Assembly (NCBI GenBank): GCA_030533445.1
Contig: CM060082.1
Span: 41,339,817 to 41,403,816 of the forward strand
Length of the DNA: 64,000 nucleotides
From: Cyprinodon diabolis
Taxonomy: Eukaryota; Chordata; Actinopteri; Cyprinodontiformes; Cyprinodontidae
Reading direction: 5' to 3'
Positions 1 to 12,383 of the stretch are shown piece by piece. The notes under the pieces were generated by a model. The model did no database searches and was not told the DNA's origin. It saw only the letters and a program-made list of their open reading frames with translations. Each line of letters begins with the position of its first letter. The first letter of the stretch is position 1. A program made the position numbers and the translations under genes.

Positions 1-761
1 ACATAACAGGACCAGAACTATAACAGTTGGAAACCAACCAATCGGCGCACAGCTCATCTAAATATTCATGAACATACCATAAAAGGAAGAAAACCTGTCC
101 TTTCATTCTAGGGCCTTTAACCAGGCTTGAATTAGGGCTCATAGAACAGCAAATATGCCATTTTCAGCCCAACCAATGTTAGACACCCTATTCAGAGACC
201 TGAAGGACCAGATACCCTATAGAATCATTCTATGAGCCATTTAAGATTGTCAGCAGGAAGCATTAGCTGCTCTAAGATTTCCTGGTCCTTGACGTTCGAC
301 TTCCGGAAACACAGTTGGCCAACATCAGTAGATGACATTACAAACCCAATCAGCAATGACCGGAACTTCATACCAGACTTCAGGCAATGTGGATCCCATG
401 CCTCTCCAGTCTTATCCAACAAAAATTATCTTTTTCTAAGACACTGAATTGTGGGTTTTCATTTTATATGATTAATAATCATAAAAAAAAAAATAAAAAG
501 GTAAAGCTAAATATTTTAGTCTATGGGTAATTCATGTAAATAAATATATGCATTGCAGTTTTGAAAATGACATAAATTATTAAACCCTTTCTTGATATTT
601 TAGAGGAGGACCATCGGAATCAGCTGCTTCCCTGAAGCTGGCAGACTCTGCCTCTGTCTCCCTTTTCTTCTTTAAAAACTTATGTTTTTATTTTTATGTG
701 ATTTAGATTTTTTATTGTATATTTACCTAGCTCCTGAGTCAACTTTCATACCATAAACTTG
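1..761. other. No gene recognised
   Basis: AT-rich sequence with short poly(A) runs. The short frames at 225-447 on both strands have no recognisable domain and overlap each other, so they are not called. Confidence 0.5.
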
Positions 762-1051
762 CACTGCAAAAAATCGAAATCTAGATAAGTAATTTTTTCT
801 TAAAATAAGTGCATTTGTTCTTGAATTGAGAAGGTTAGTGAGAAACCCTGCCAATGGAATGAGACAATTTACATGTAAAATAAGAAAATACAATTGTATT
901 GTTGTATTTCAAGTGCATATTATCTAATTATCTTATTTTAAGAGTAAAAATACTAATTCAATTGGCAAATCATCTCATTTACCTACTCAAATTAAGGGTA
1001 AATGCACTTAATTTAAGAAATAGTTACTTATTTTAGATCGTTTTTCAAGTG
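762..1051. mobile_element. Palindromic MITE, cactgcaaaaa family, copy 1
   Basis: About 290 bp running from CACTGCAAAAAATCG to CGTTTTTCAAGTG. The two halves are imperfect reverse complements built from TCTTATTTTAAG and CTTAAATTAAG-like blocks. Related copies lie at 3767-4058, 35206-35468 and 39070-39361. It has no coding capacity. The terminal CACTG suggests a hAT-derived MITE, but I could not see a clear 8-bp target duplication, so the superfamily is inference. Confidence 0.75.
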
Positions 1052-1290
1052 TGTACATGTTAGTTGGCATGACAATAAACTTACTTAAATCATTGACTCC
1101 TATTTATATATTAACGAGATTATAAAAAATAATCTAGTTTAAGTATAAGAGCAGGAGTTCTGAGCACTTCCTACACTGATCATGCTTTAGCTTATTTTTA
1201 CCCATTTATATATGACAACATATTTTAGCAATTACTTTAAAGGCACATAGTCACATCATATTTCTGTCCAAAAAAGACCCAAAACAATTA

Positions 1291-1497
1291 CATCCTGATA
1301 AAATAAGGTTATACACACCAATCGTCTGTCTTGACAGTATTTATATTGTCCTATCTGAGCCTAAATGAAATTCCAGCACTTTGCGCAATGAGCAAATATA
1401 AACAGACGTGGTGCTACCTGGTGGCATTACAACAAAAACTTCCAGAAAAACTTATGGCAACAAAAAAAGGCAAGTAGTAAATAGAGCCCGCTCTTGA
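1291..1497 (+). repeat. Dispersed repeat R1, copy A
   Basis: Shares the series TCCTGATAAAATAAGGTTATA, AATTCCAGCAC, GAGCA.ATATAAACAGAC and a trailing ATAGAG with 7961-8152. No reading frame or terminal repeat is visible. It is probably an old interspersed repeat of unknown class. Confidence 0.6.
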
Positions 1498-1967
1498 CTT
1501 TTCTTTATGATTCCCACACTTTGCAGGGAGGTGCTGCCTGGCTTAGCCGCTCTTTTTGCTTCTTCCTTGCACATATGTGCAGTATTGAACCTACAATGTC
1601 ATTTTAAATTAACACAAAAAGCTTTATTAACTATTTACCAGCAGCACATGATAGTTATTCAGACAAAAAATATCTAAATTAAAATAAATGTCAAATCATG
1701 TGACTTTGTAACTTTAAAAGAAGAGTTCTGTCAGATAAATATAGGATATAGTGCATTTGTGATATAGTGATTATATAGCAGCAATACTTCTTGATTACTG
1801 CTTAAAAATCAAAAACTAATGCTTATCTAACAATAACCTTTAAATATTTTCTTTTTTATCTTTGCTGAATTTCTTTTTTATGAGATGCATTCAAGTAAAC
1901 CTAAGGAAAGCTGATTTAACTTCTTTTGTTTTGTTTTTTAAATATTTTCTTGTGTAAGTTTAAATGT
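1498..1967. other. No gene recognised
   Basis: AT-rich intergenic sequence in which no coding region, structured RNA or clear repeat could be seen. Confidence 0.45.
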
Positions 1968-2418
1968 ACGGAAGAGGATTAGGGCCACTGGAAAAAAAAA
2001 TGTTAACTGATTTTTAAATTTTATTTCAGTTTAACATAGGAAAAAAGTCAGAATTCTGAATTTAATCTCAGAATTCTGACTTTTTTCTCAGAATTCTGAC
2101 TCTAATCTCAGAATTCTATTTTTTTCTCAGAATTCTGACTCTAATCTCAGAATTCTATTTTTTTCTCAGAATTCTGACTTTAATCTCAGAATTCTGACTT
2201 TAATCTCAGAATTCTATTTTTTTTCTCAGAATTCTGACTTTTTTCTCAGAATTCTGACTTTAATCTCAGAATGCTATTTTTTTCCTCAGAATTCTGACTT
2301 TAATCTCAGAATTCTATTTTTTTCTCAGAATTCTGACTCTAATCTCAGAATTCTGACTTTTTTCTCAGAATTCTGACTTTAATCTCAGAATTCTGGCTTT
2401 TTTCTCAGAATTCTGACA
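1968..2418. mobile_element. TACGG element with EcoRI-motif array, truncated copy 1
   Basis: Begins TACGGAAGAGGATTAGGG, the same end as the complete element at 30527-32197. This is followed by a GTTAACTGATTTTTAAA segment and a tandem array of about 20-bp units containing AGAATTCTGAC with alternating TTTAAT or TTTTTTT linkers. The right-hand inverted terminus is missing; the array stops at about 2418 and runs into unrelated DNA. No protein is encoded. Confidence 0.75.
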
Positions 2419-2618
2419 GCTAACAAACATGTTAGCATCAAGCCATAGCCATGTCTGTTTTAGAGACTGGCTCTCTTGTTTTAATGACCTTCTGCTCCTC
2501 CATTAATGAAGCGATGCCTCGGGCCCGTAAAAAGTTGCCTAATTCCATCATTTTCCACCAACGTGTCACTGGCCACCTCAAACAACTCACATCTTTGTCA
2601 GTGAAGCTGAGTGCTCCC

Positions 2619-3240
2619 CAGTGATGGGACTAACGGCGTTGAAAATAACGGCGTTACTAACGCCGTTACCTTGTTTTAGTAATGAGTAATCTAACTAATT
2701 ACTTTGACTGTAACTATAACGCAGTGACCATTGCAGACACCCCGTTACTGCGCGTTACTCAGGTCGCACAATGAACCTTTTTTCATGATGGGACTCGTGC
2801 GCAGCTGCGTGAAGCTGACACCCCACCCACGTCAAAAAACTCTGCAAATAGACTGAATGGTTAGTGCAACGTTAGTGCCGATTTGTGCAGAAACAAATAT
2901 TGTTTGTGCTACTTTTGTTTAAGAGATATTAAAGATTATTTTTTAGGTCATCCAGAGGTGCGCGCCTTGTCATGAGAGAGGGGAGGATGAGAATGGCTGA
3001 TGTATAGTGAGATTACGTCTGTCAGTTGGGTAGGTGGGTGTTTCTGCTGGCGGGTGTTAACGTACAGCACACAGAGAGAGATGGAGAGTGAGGAGGACTC
3101 CAGCAGCAAAACAGCGTTTTCCTGATGGAAATACCGGTGTTACGTCGAGCTGCTCTGTCTTAGCAAAAAATGGAGGAGGCAAAAACCTCCCAATGTTCAT
3201 TTGGGATGCAACGGAGGACAGACCCATATTAAGGCTTTTT
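2619..3240 (+). mobile_element. hAT element fragment (CAGTGATGGG end), 5' part
   Basis: Starts CAGTGATGGGACTAACGGCG and follows the complete hAT at 58540-59682 closely to about 3155. This includes the stretch beginning ATGGAGAGTGAGGAGGA that opens the putative transposase exon. Here that stretch has one extra base (GGAGGACTCCAG against GGAGGATCCAG), so the frame is shifted. The 3' terminal repeat is absent. It is a truncated, non-coding relic, and the end at 3240 is approximate. Confidence 0.7.
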
Positions 3241-3427
3241 TTTTTTTAATTATTATCTGAAATCTGTTACCAAATTTTTAGAGATTTGAAAATGTTGTAA
3301 GCTCTCTTTTTTTTAAGATGCAATAGATATCTGATATGTTTTTACCTTAACTTGCTTTTATTTTCCTTTTATTTAGCACTTTAAGCTGTCTCTGTACTGA
3401 AACTCGCTATGAAAATAAACTTGCCTT

Positions 3428-4085
3428 GCACTGGTCTGGTAATAATAATCAAATTGTTTTTTATTAGTTTTTCATATTAAACCAACAGACATCACATCCA
3501 GGGCATACAAAACAAAACAAAAAGACTCCATATTTACATCACACAACATCACAAAAAAAAGAAAAGAAAAAGAAAAACATAGACCAACTATCAACAAGCG
3601 AGTTACTACACCTGCACATACAACCCATGTTCCAGACATCCGTGGGTTGAAAACTAAAAACATAAGTATGAATAACAATCATAATGATAATAATTCCGCC
3701 AGACAAACAAAGAGAAAAAAATAATAACAATAATAAAAAATACTGCTGATTATGATGAAGCAGATGCAGTGGAAAAAATTGAAATCTAGATAAGTCATTT
3801 TTTCTTAAAATAAGTAAATTTGTTCTTGAATTGAGGAGGTAAAAGAGACATTTTGCCAATGGAACAAGACAATTTACTTCAAAAATAAGAAAACACAATT
3901 GCATTGTCTTATTTCAAGTGCATTTTATCTAAATATCTTATTTTAAGAGTAAAAATACTAATTCCACTGGCAAAATATCTCATTTAACTACTCAAATTAA
4001 GAGTAAATACACTTAATTTAACAAATTTTTTACTTATTACTAGATCGTTTTTCCAGTGTGGAACTTCAGAGCACTGGTCTGGTAA
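3428..4085. repeat. 628-bp segment bracketed by a 15-bp direct repeat
   Basis: GCACTGGTCTGGTAA occurs at 3428-3442 and again at 4071-4085. The bracketed DNA includes the MITE at 3767-4058. The length would suit a target duplication made by LINE-type integration or an old local duplication. No poly(A) tail is seen next to either repeat. Confidence 0.5.
3767..4058. mobile_element. Palindromic MITE, cactgcaaaaa family, copy 2
   Basis: Runs from CAGTGGAAAAAATTG to CGTTTTTCCAGTG. It shares the ATCTAGATAAGTCA, TTATTTCAAGTGCAT and CTCAAATTAAG blocks with copy 1 at 762-1051. No frame or protein. Confidence 0.75.
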
Positions 4086-7000
4086 ATACTTTTTTTTACA
4101 TTGTAGTTTATTAATTCTCTACCTAAAAAAAACATATTTTGGTTTAATTAAAAAATCTGTTTTCTGTTATTCCTCGTGTCATTGAATTTCTTCCAAACGA
4201 TGGAGAAAGTTAAAACTACAAAAAACACCTAAAGCTCAAAAGTTAATGAGAAAGCAAACTTTAAGATGAAAAAATATTGATATCGATACCAGTAATACCT
4301 GTGCTGTATTTACCTGGTATTGGATCCATACCAGAATCACCTCTGATACAAAAATCTGAAGAAAACCTAAAACTTTTCCTCTTTTAATACAGGAAAGTGA
4401 AACAATTTCAAGAAAAAAATAAGTTAAGCCAGGTAAGGTGGAATGCTCCCAAAACTACTTTAACTAAACTTCCACATTATACGCAGTGAATCTCCACAGA
4501 CAGGCTCCTTTAATCTGTGAAAACAATGCACTTCCAAGCATACAGCACAAGCCCAAGAGCTTTAAAAAGAGGAACAATAGATGGCAGTGTTAGGCACCTC
4601 CAAATGTTTCGAGCTATAAGCTGCACTGAACAGACAATTCAGCAAGCTGGAAGAAAGTCACAGTGGGCGGCTGGTTCGACATCAAAGCGCACAGTCACAA
4701 AGATACAGAAGAGAGGATATATGCCTAAATGTCTGTTTTGTGCAAAGAGCGAATTGTGACTTTAATCCATTTAGGTGCGTACCTCCTCCAAAAAGAATCC
4801 TCTCAATGTAAGATGAGTAATAAAGCAAAAAGGAACCACATCCATGCTTTACCTTAATCCCACACACTCATTTCTTGTCACTAATCTGACAGATTTACAC
4901 CCTTTTATTACCTGAATATGCCGCCCCCCGCATAATTCACCTCGCGGAGAATCCTTTTGGAGCATGTTTAAGTTGTGGGAGCCTTTCTTTGTGTTTTCCC
5001 AGAGCACGTTATCTGAGACAACAGCTGAATAGACTTGGGAGGAAGAAAAAAAAAAAAAAAGGTGAAAGGCAATCTTGCAGAGCAGCAGAAGGCTGTTCAA
5101 TGTTTAGACCGAAAGTTTGGTCCTAAGTAAAGTTTAGGGAAAGCATCAGGGTTTTTAAAACACAACCTCTATGATTGCAGCATCCTTCAGAGGGATATGC
5201 ATGCAGCTGGGTTAGTGTCACTTCGGAGGAACTTGGTTTAAATAAGGTTGCAGGCATATTCGGTTTCCGTTACACAACATGGGTCGTCCTTTTCTTTTTA
5301 TTCTTCTCTTTTTGCAAACTGATTTGCTCATTTTCTCGGTTGCCAAGGATATTTATGAGTTTTCTGGCTGCCGATGCACTCAAATAAACATTCTGCAGCA
5401 GGGAGAGCAGCTCCACATTGTATCGTAATGATCAATGAGGGCTTTAGCCTCCAACAACACGGAGGTCCCCCGTCATAGGGAGGCCGCTCATTAACGCGGC
5501 TCGCCGGGGAAGCAGTTAAAGATAAAGATTCGGCCTGTCGTGCTTGATGTGTTTGTTTTCTATCATTCTGGATTGATGAACTGATTTGAGGAAGCGGAAT
5601 GTGCTGAGCAGAGAGGCTTCGCTCATGTAGGTGTTTTGGCGCCGGCTCCTTTCCGGCGGGAAATGTAAAGAAGGTTTTCTTTTAATGTTTTACTTTCACC
5701 TCTGCTAGCTTTCAGGGCCTCAGATGCACTCAGAGGGTCTGTTTTCACCGTGCGGTTCGAAAAAGAAAAACCTCTCTGGTTGTATTGAGTGGGCGGGAAG
5801 AGGGTGATTTTTTTTCGTGCTTGTTTTCTCTCAAGTCTCCGGGGGATTTCCCTCTCATCTCGGTACTGTAAACCAGCATCATCACAGCGCTGATGGACGT
5901 CTCAGTTTGGCAGGTGCTCATATATTTGGCGCCCACTGTTGCCCAAAGCGATGAGGCTGCCAGGGCAGGATGCCTTCCAAGCGTGCAGGGGGAACATTAT
6001 ATTTCACATTATCTTAGAACAATAGGTCATTTCCTGCTCGCTGCAGGCCAGAGAGACTGATCAAGGGCTGCCAAGCTCCAGGAAGGGAGCAGAGAGTGCA
6101 GGAGCGGTTGGCGTCTGAAGAGGGAGAACTGCTGGAGCTGATGAAATGTTCTCAAGGTGCTTTCAAACCTGCAACAACGGCGCACATTGAACCCAAAACT
6201 GTGCGTCCGAGATTCATAAAAGGTCTCGCACATTCCAAAGGATGAGCCCTGTTGAGCGTGTTGATCCCCAGACTTCCTGTGGTCTTTGATGAAATATCAG
6301 TGAGATGAGCATCACAGACAGGGTTTCATTTAAAGCCCCTTTAAAAAACAAAAAAAACCAACTCAAGCCAGGAGTTAGGCACCTGCTGGCCATGTCTGTC
6401 ATGTTACTGAAGGCATGGAAGTGGCAAAGATCACAGCCTGCTGTTACGCCTCTAAACCACCATGTGAGGTGGTGACGGCCCGTAACGGTCAATTTATGAA
6501 AAGGTTAGGCCTCCTCACAGCTCAAGGTTTGGATCACAGGCAGCTAAAATCACGCTGCAGATATGATGCGCTTCCTTTTGACTTTAACTCACACTAGATG
6601 GATCACGCTGGAACCCATCAAGAAAGGACAGAGGATTTGACTTTCTGGAGTTGTGAGGCAGTCATCGAGTCCTGAGACACAAAAGACACTTTTTTAAATA
6701 CGTCATAAACTGCGGATGCAAAGTATTTTAAACTTTAGATGGGTAGAAGTCCACCAACGGTGCCTCTATTGTTGTTGTTGTCCATGATAAAGGAAGCAGG
6801 AGACTAGATGTGGCAATATAATATAGATGCTTAGTCATGTTATATGTCTGTTCAAACTCAGACTGGTAATCTGTGATACCGGGCATTTTCCTGGTGGGCG
6901 GGTCCTAATTTCAGCGTGCGAGGGCCGGCCCTCCTTATATCATACCGGCCCCAAAACTTACTCTCCAGCTCCAGCTCTACCTGTGACAGTAAATAACTCA

Positions 7001-7414
7001 AGGAGCTCAAGAAGTAATTCAATGTTAACTACCTACATGATGCATGCAGTATATACAGACCTTCCTTCTCATGCACATCCTTGTGACGGTTGGCATATGG
7101 AGTAATTTCCAATTTCTTCAAACAAACTAAATTATGGGTAAACTAAAATGCTTTCTTTAAACCAAACTATATTTGGCGAATTTATGTTTGAATATTTTTG
7201 TAAACATATGTTGCGGTGCATGATGGGTTTTTGCATCTAAAGGCTAATGTTTAGGATGGCCGTCTATGGGTAAAAAATGTTTTTCTTTAGATTTATGGCC
7301 TAAAAGTTCAATAGACTTTGGTTCAAACTGGGCAAGATTTCATATATCCAGGCAGTTTATGAAAATTTTTTGGCCTGGAAAAAATAGAAGTAAGTGACAT
7401 CTGGCAATCTGGCA
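4086..7414. other. Low-repeat stretch without a recognised gene
   Basis: About 3.3 kb with few recognisable transposons. Small open frames on both strands (for example at 4517, 4849, 6214 and 6827) lack domains, splice context and repeat support. The part at 5410-5690 is more balanced in base composition and includes GATAAAGATT and GCTCATTAACGCGGC blocks. It could be regulatory, but nothing here proves that. Confidence 0.5.
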
Positions 7415-7541
7415 TGAATGGGTCGTTTGGTTCCATTGTTAGCCTGTAATACCTGCCATACCTCCTTAACGACCGACCCTTAAAAATCATAGACAGGTTT
7501 CAGGTATTACAGCCTAACGATGAAACCAAACAACCCATTCA
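7415..7541. repeat. Imperfect inverted repeat (41-bp arms)
   Basis: Left arm 7415-7455 begins TGAATGGGTCGTTTGG. Right arm 7501-7541 is its reverse complement with four mismatches across 41 positions. The loop is 45 nt. It may be the core of a degraded palindromic transposon; no terminal duplication is visible. Confidence 0.7.
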
Positions 7542-7960
7542 TCGGTTACCATTTGCATGTTTCCAAGCGATACAAGGCTTTGTCTATATATAAACTCAAA
7601 CTCACTGCGGATCCAGACATTTAAATTGAGAAAGCTTCCTAGAGAGGTCGAGAAACGTCTTCAAATCTTGGAAACCAAGTCCAGTGGATATTTTTTTGAA
7701 TTTTTATGGAATGACTATGACCTGGATGACTGAGAACCTTCATCAGCATATAGCAGTCACTGTCCAAATATAGAAGTCTTTGTGATGGTTATCTTGTGAT
7801 GCTGGAAGATAGATCGGTTAATCCACAATGTGTATTCGTATTGTGTTACACATTAGAGACGCACATGTTTGACTGTGCTTCTAGTATTTTTTCTGGGGTG
7901 GGGGAGGAATCCATAGGTGGGCGGTGTAGATGGATCGACAGTCGTTCCCAATCTGAGCCT

Positions 7961-8152
7961 AATCCTGATAAAATAAGGTTATATGCATTGAGAGTACGTC
8001 CTGTTACGGTCCGGATACTCCTTTTTGAGTCTAAATAGAATTCCAGCACCATGTGCGATGAGCAGATATAAACAGACATGGCGCCATCTGCTGGTAGCGC
8101 TACGGAACTATCAGAGAGCCTGATGGCGACTACTACATAGAGTCCGACTGTG
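7961..8152 (+). repeat. Dispersed repeat R1, copy B
   Basis: Second copy of the repeat at 1291-1497. It shares the opening TCCTGATAAAATAAGGTTATA and the later AGATATAAACAGACATGG and GCGCCATCTGCTGG. A 107-codon minus-strand frame over 7846-8169 lies across it and is not considered a gene. Confidence 0.6.
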
Positions 8153-8234
8153 TTTGGCATGGTTGACATCCAACTGATGGAATGGCAGTAACTGTAAGTT
8201 CAAGTGAATGCTTCCCAGATTCTCCTCAGAACAT

Positions 8235-8535
8235 CAAGGAGGATTTATATAGCGCCAATTCACTACTACTCACAAGTCATCTCAAGGCAATTTACAAATC
8301 AACGAGATCATCTAGTTAGATTGGTTAAAATCTTTCTATGTAAGGAAAACCAGCTGATTGCATCGTCTCATTGATTCTTCAGCAATCCCTCACACTAAGC
8401 ATGCATGTAGTGACAGGGGAGAGGAAAAACTCCTTTTTAACAGGAAGAACCCACCTGCAGAACCAGGCTTAGTCTGGGCGGCCATCTGCTGAGGCCGACT
8501 GGGGTTCAAGTAGACAGAAGCAGACATTCAGAAAG
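8235..8535 (-). mobile_element. LINE 3' end, copy 1 (reverse orientation)
   Basis: In reverse complement it carries the AGTGCCTTGAGATGAC-like and GGCGCTATATAAATC tail and the AAAAGGAGTTTTTCCTCTCC block found at 33880-34198 and 38096-38321. These 3' ends are typical of fish non-LTR retrotransposons, but the clade cannot be named from the tail alone. Confidence 0.65.
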
Positions 8536-9760
8536 AAGCCTTTCAGGCCTGGGTTAGTGGAGGCAACAGATTTAGCACATTAGAATTTCTGAGTTGTTTC
8601 TAGAGCTATAGAGCAGCGAAACTAAACGTTACAGTACCTTCTTTTATTTAGATTTCACCATTGAAATACTCAGTCTGAGTACACAGGTCTGTGATAATGC
8701 TGGGCAGTCTGTATTGTTCACCTTTCGCAATTAATTCAACCATTGCTTTATAGACAAAATAAAATGTTAACATCTGTTCTGTAGAAACAGTGAATGCACT
8801 GATTTCAGAAGGGCTCTGATATCACTGAGTTCACTAGCGTCATTCAGAGCTCTGACAGCAGCATTTTGGATGGGAAGCAGCTGCCTGAGGGATTCCTAAA
8901 GGGACCAACTCCCCTTAAACTGTAATCTAACATACGAGAAAATGATTGCATGCACACATTTTTTCTGAGTTACAATGTTTAACAAGAAAACTTTTATTCT
9001 GGTAAAGTAGTACAGATCATAATCGATAATTTAGTAACAGACATTTTTATCAAGTGGTTTTAGAAATAAACTGATATATGTGTTTTAAATCTAAAAGATT
9101 AAAAAGATGTTTTTCATGTTAAATGATTATTGTCTGTTTAGCACGTATTTCTATCCTGGTCATTTTTGTACCAAAAGCTGTTACTAAAGTCTTTTCTCCA
9201 TTAAGAGACATAGTTACATACTGTATTTATCTAATGGCAGTTGGCTGTATAAAAAAATATAAATAAAGTAATTCTCTAAATTCTGTTAGAGAAAACCTTC
9301 AGATGTAAATTAAAAGTGGGCCAAGAATAGAACCTTGAGGAGTGCCACAATATATTTTTTTTCTTTTTTAGCATAAAGGGATACATTTGTCCTTATTGTG
9401 TCTTTTCTATTGTCTTTGCCAGAAATGTTAGTCTAGATATTAACCTGTAATTAGTTAATATTGATTAATCTAGGTTTGGCTTTTTAAAAAGAGGTTTGAT
9501 CACAGCTTTTATCGATTAAATCATTCGAATTATTCCTAAAACTGTAGCTCTTGTGTGTACTGTATACAAATAAACAGTTTCTAACCAATTTAGAATATAC
9601 TTGACAGCAAAAAAAAACATCCAATTATTATTTTTAATTAAGTATTTAGACAATATGAGGTTTTTCTGCCTCATCACAATTCAATAGAGTAAAATCTACT
9701 AACCTTATATTATATTTATTTGGTCATTAATGCATTTTTATATTTCTAAGGGTAAATATA
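8536..9760. repeat. Probable older interspersed repeat
   Basis: Contains phrases such as CTCTGACAGCAGCATTTTGG and GTGGGCCAAGAATAGAACC that I associate with widespread fish interspersed repeats. It may be the degraded upstream part of the LINE at 8235-8535. I see no open frame. Identification is weak and needs a repeat library. Confidence 0.3.
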
Positions 9761-11007
9761 ACTTATTTGGATGTCGTATTAATTGTTCAAGATTATAACA
9801 TAACGATGATGCCATCCTATAAAATTAGGCCAAACAGGATTGCAGATAATGATCTGTCTTTAGCCAGTCACACTTGTCTTTCCTTTGTGTTTGAACAAAA
9901 AACAACGACTGTATGGGAACATTTAAAAACTGGATGTGGTCCATGTCAGCTTGCTGTTCCCATGTTTTCCTGATCTTTGAGGTCATAATATTTAACACTA
10001 AGCCCTAAAAACTGTAGCTTTACTAACTTACCTCAGTCTGTTTATCCCAGCTTGTTTGGAAGAAGCTGCTAAGCACCGCATTGAGTTACTGGGTAAATCT
10101 GAAACACATCAACACATTCTTATTGCATGTAAAACAAACTGGAGTCCAGTTAAGGTCACTGACCCACCCTACACCCCACCCGGATCCATCTGAGCATTAA
10201 GCCCAGGCGCCAAATGCTGCGCAACCTCTGGAAATACCTTCCCACTGAGTGCTCTTTCTCCCCCTCTCAGGCCTTTCTTTGGGTTGCGTAACCACTCCTG
10301 TGTTGTATTATTGAAACGTTTGGCTCTGATTAGTGCAGCAGATGAAAAAGCTAAATGCTAATGTGTGATTTCCCAGGGGGCCGCCCCGGCTTCATGGGCT
10401 GCAGGTGTTTGCGGAGGAGGAGGAGGGCTTTTAAAGCGCATCAGTGCCAATTACGCCGAGCATTGTTTGTGTGTTATGTTACTCATCGGGGCAGGTAAAC
10501 ACCCCAAGTCTGCCTCTGAAGGGTTTCTTAAGGTGACTGTGGATGCCAGGTGGTACTGAAACAATCCTCCTCCACTCTGCACATAAAGTGCGTGAGCTGT
10601 TAAAGTCAGTCAGGCAATAAACATAAAAAAAATACGACATGTCTTTTTCACTCTGGTCTTATGAGTAACATGGTATTGATTATCTTCATGAATTGTTTTC
10701 ATCTTAAGATGATACCTGAACATTTACTTTGACATCGGAGCATGGCAAATCCAATCTGATTCTGATTTAATATTGGACCTTGTGTGATTTACAGTTCTGG
10801 CTCACACTCACGGCTCCCAAAATCAAGCTATTCTGTGAGCTAACTACCTCAGCTGACTCCAAGACCTTGAAACTTTCTCACGCTGTTTAACATCTTCTAT
10901 TCTGTTCAATTTCTTCCATTCTGACTCTCAGTTTACATTAGTTTTTAATTTAATTTTTTTTTTTTACTTACATTGTCCTCTAGGCAAGATAAGCAAAACA
11001 TAGATAT
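9761..11007. other. No gene recognised
   Basis: Contains no recognisable exon or transposon end. 10300-10560 has balanced base composition and reads as low-copy sequence (GATTAGTGCAGCAGATG, CCAATTACGCCGAGCATTG). It is a candidate conserved non-coding element only by texture. Confidence 0.4.
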
Positions 11008-11015
11008 ACTGTATA

Positions 11016-11880
11016 CAGGGGTGGATTTAGGAAATTTGGGGCCCTAGGCAAAGACAGGCAGGGGGGCCCTCTGAATTGAAGAGACAAAACATAAAACAGA
11101 CCCATTATACAGATAGAGAAATTTTAAAATAATAGATGTTGTTTTTCCTCTCTATGTTTTGTACTCAGCTGACTTTTTCATGCTGTCTCTAAAGGAATGA
11201 AAGATTTTTTCCAAGCTCTAAGCTGACTTAGCTGATTGCTCCTTCATGTGTTTCCAAAAAGGCCAAAGTAAATAACCCAGTCCTTCTTTTCACTGTAGAC
11301 AAGCCATGATCTGCTTCTCTGTTCTCCATTTTTCATTTGGATGAAATAATAGCTGCATGAATCATGACAGCAGACAAGATAGAGGAGAGCAGGAGGCGGG
11401 GTTACCAATCTACTTGCTCTGGAGAGCAGAGTTCGCTGCTTTTAGATGTTGGCGCCAAAGTCTCCAGCAGTTTAAAAAAGTTGCTAGATTCTGCGCTAGG
11501 CGCTTTTATCAATTAAAAGTACTAGAAGGATCTGAAAAGTCCGTAAATATAGCAAATAAAGTGCTAAGTTGGCAACACTCCTCTTCGCATTGTTTGTTTT
11601 CAAATGGTTTGCTGCTGTCTGTTTGGACCTTTCTGAACATGTGCAGCAAATGGACTGATCCAATATGGTGGACACTGAAAGGGGGGGGCTGAGACACACT
11701 TAATATTATAAGAGTTCTGATGGCATTTTAGCAAAATAAATTTTATCAAAAACATAATTGTTGTGCACAAATAAGGAATAGTTGTATTAACCATACATGC
11801 AAAAGGAGTTTTATGGGGGCCCCAGAAACTTGGGGCCCTCAGCAACTGCCTAGGATTGCCTAAAGGTAAATCCCCCCCTG
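11016..11880. mobile_element. Non-autonomous hAT element, CAGGGG family, copy A
   Basis: Termini are CAGGGGTGGATTTAG on the left and the reverse complement of CAGGGGGGGATTTAC on the right. An exact 8-bp duplication ACTGTATA flanks it at 11008-11015 and 11881-11888, which is diagnostic of hAT insertion. No transposase domain is visible; the 111- and 133-codon frames inside are unrelated to known proteins. A second copy at 58094-60135 is interrupted by another hAT exactly at the CTCTGGAG that stands uninterrupted here at 11417-11424. Confidence 0.85.
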
Positions 11881-12383
11881 ACTGTATATACATATATTTC
11901 AGGATATGTCTCATCACTGGGAATGCTAAGAATGCATCCATGACATAAGGAGAAAAAGACATTACTATGAAGTCAGAATACTGCCAAAAGTGCACAGGCA
12001 TAATAAATACTCTTAAGAGTAGTTTTATTTTTTATTTAAAAAGTAAACTACTCACCATGTGCATTATGAATGTTTCCTTCAAGCAGATTTAATACCTTGA
12101 GGCCCCCAATATATTGCAAGCCTGAATGAATGCTCCTTCTCTGCGCTCATGGCTTTCTATTTATGTGCATGTAACTTGGTTCCTTCTTGTGTGTGGACCT
12201 GTTTCTATGCTCTCATGTCAAGTTTTGTCACTTTCAGGGTGACAAAAGTCACCGACCTCAGAAAGTAAGCTGCCTGTGATTGACTACTTTTCAGGAAACC
12301 CCTTTTCTTGAGACAAAACTGTTTTCCTCCTGTCTGGCTAGTAATGTTAACAAAGCATCATCAGGAAAATAACCTATGTCTTA

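Noticed and set aside
2041..2420. CRISPR-like array of regularly spaced AGAATTCTGAC repeats
   Set aside because: There are no unique spacers, the linkers are TTTAAT or poly(T), and the array lies in a eukaryotic transposon.
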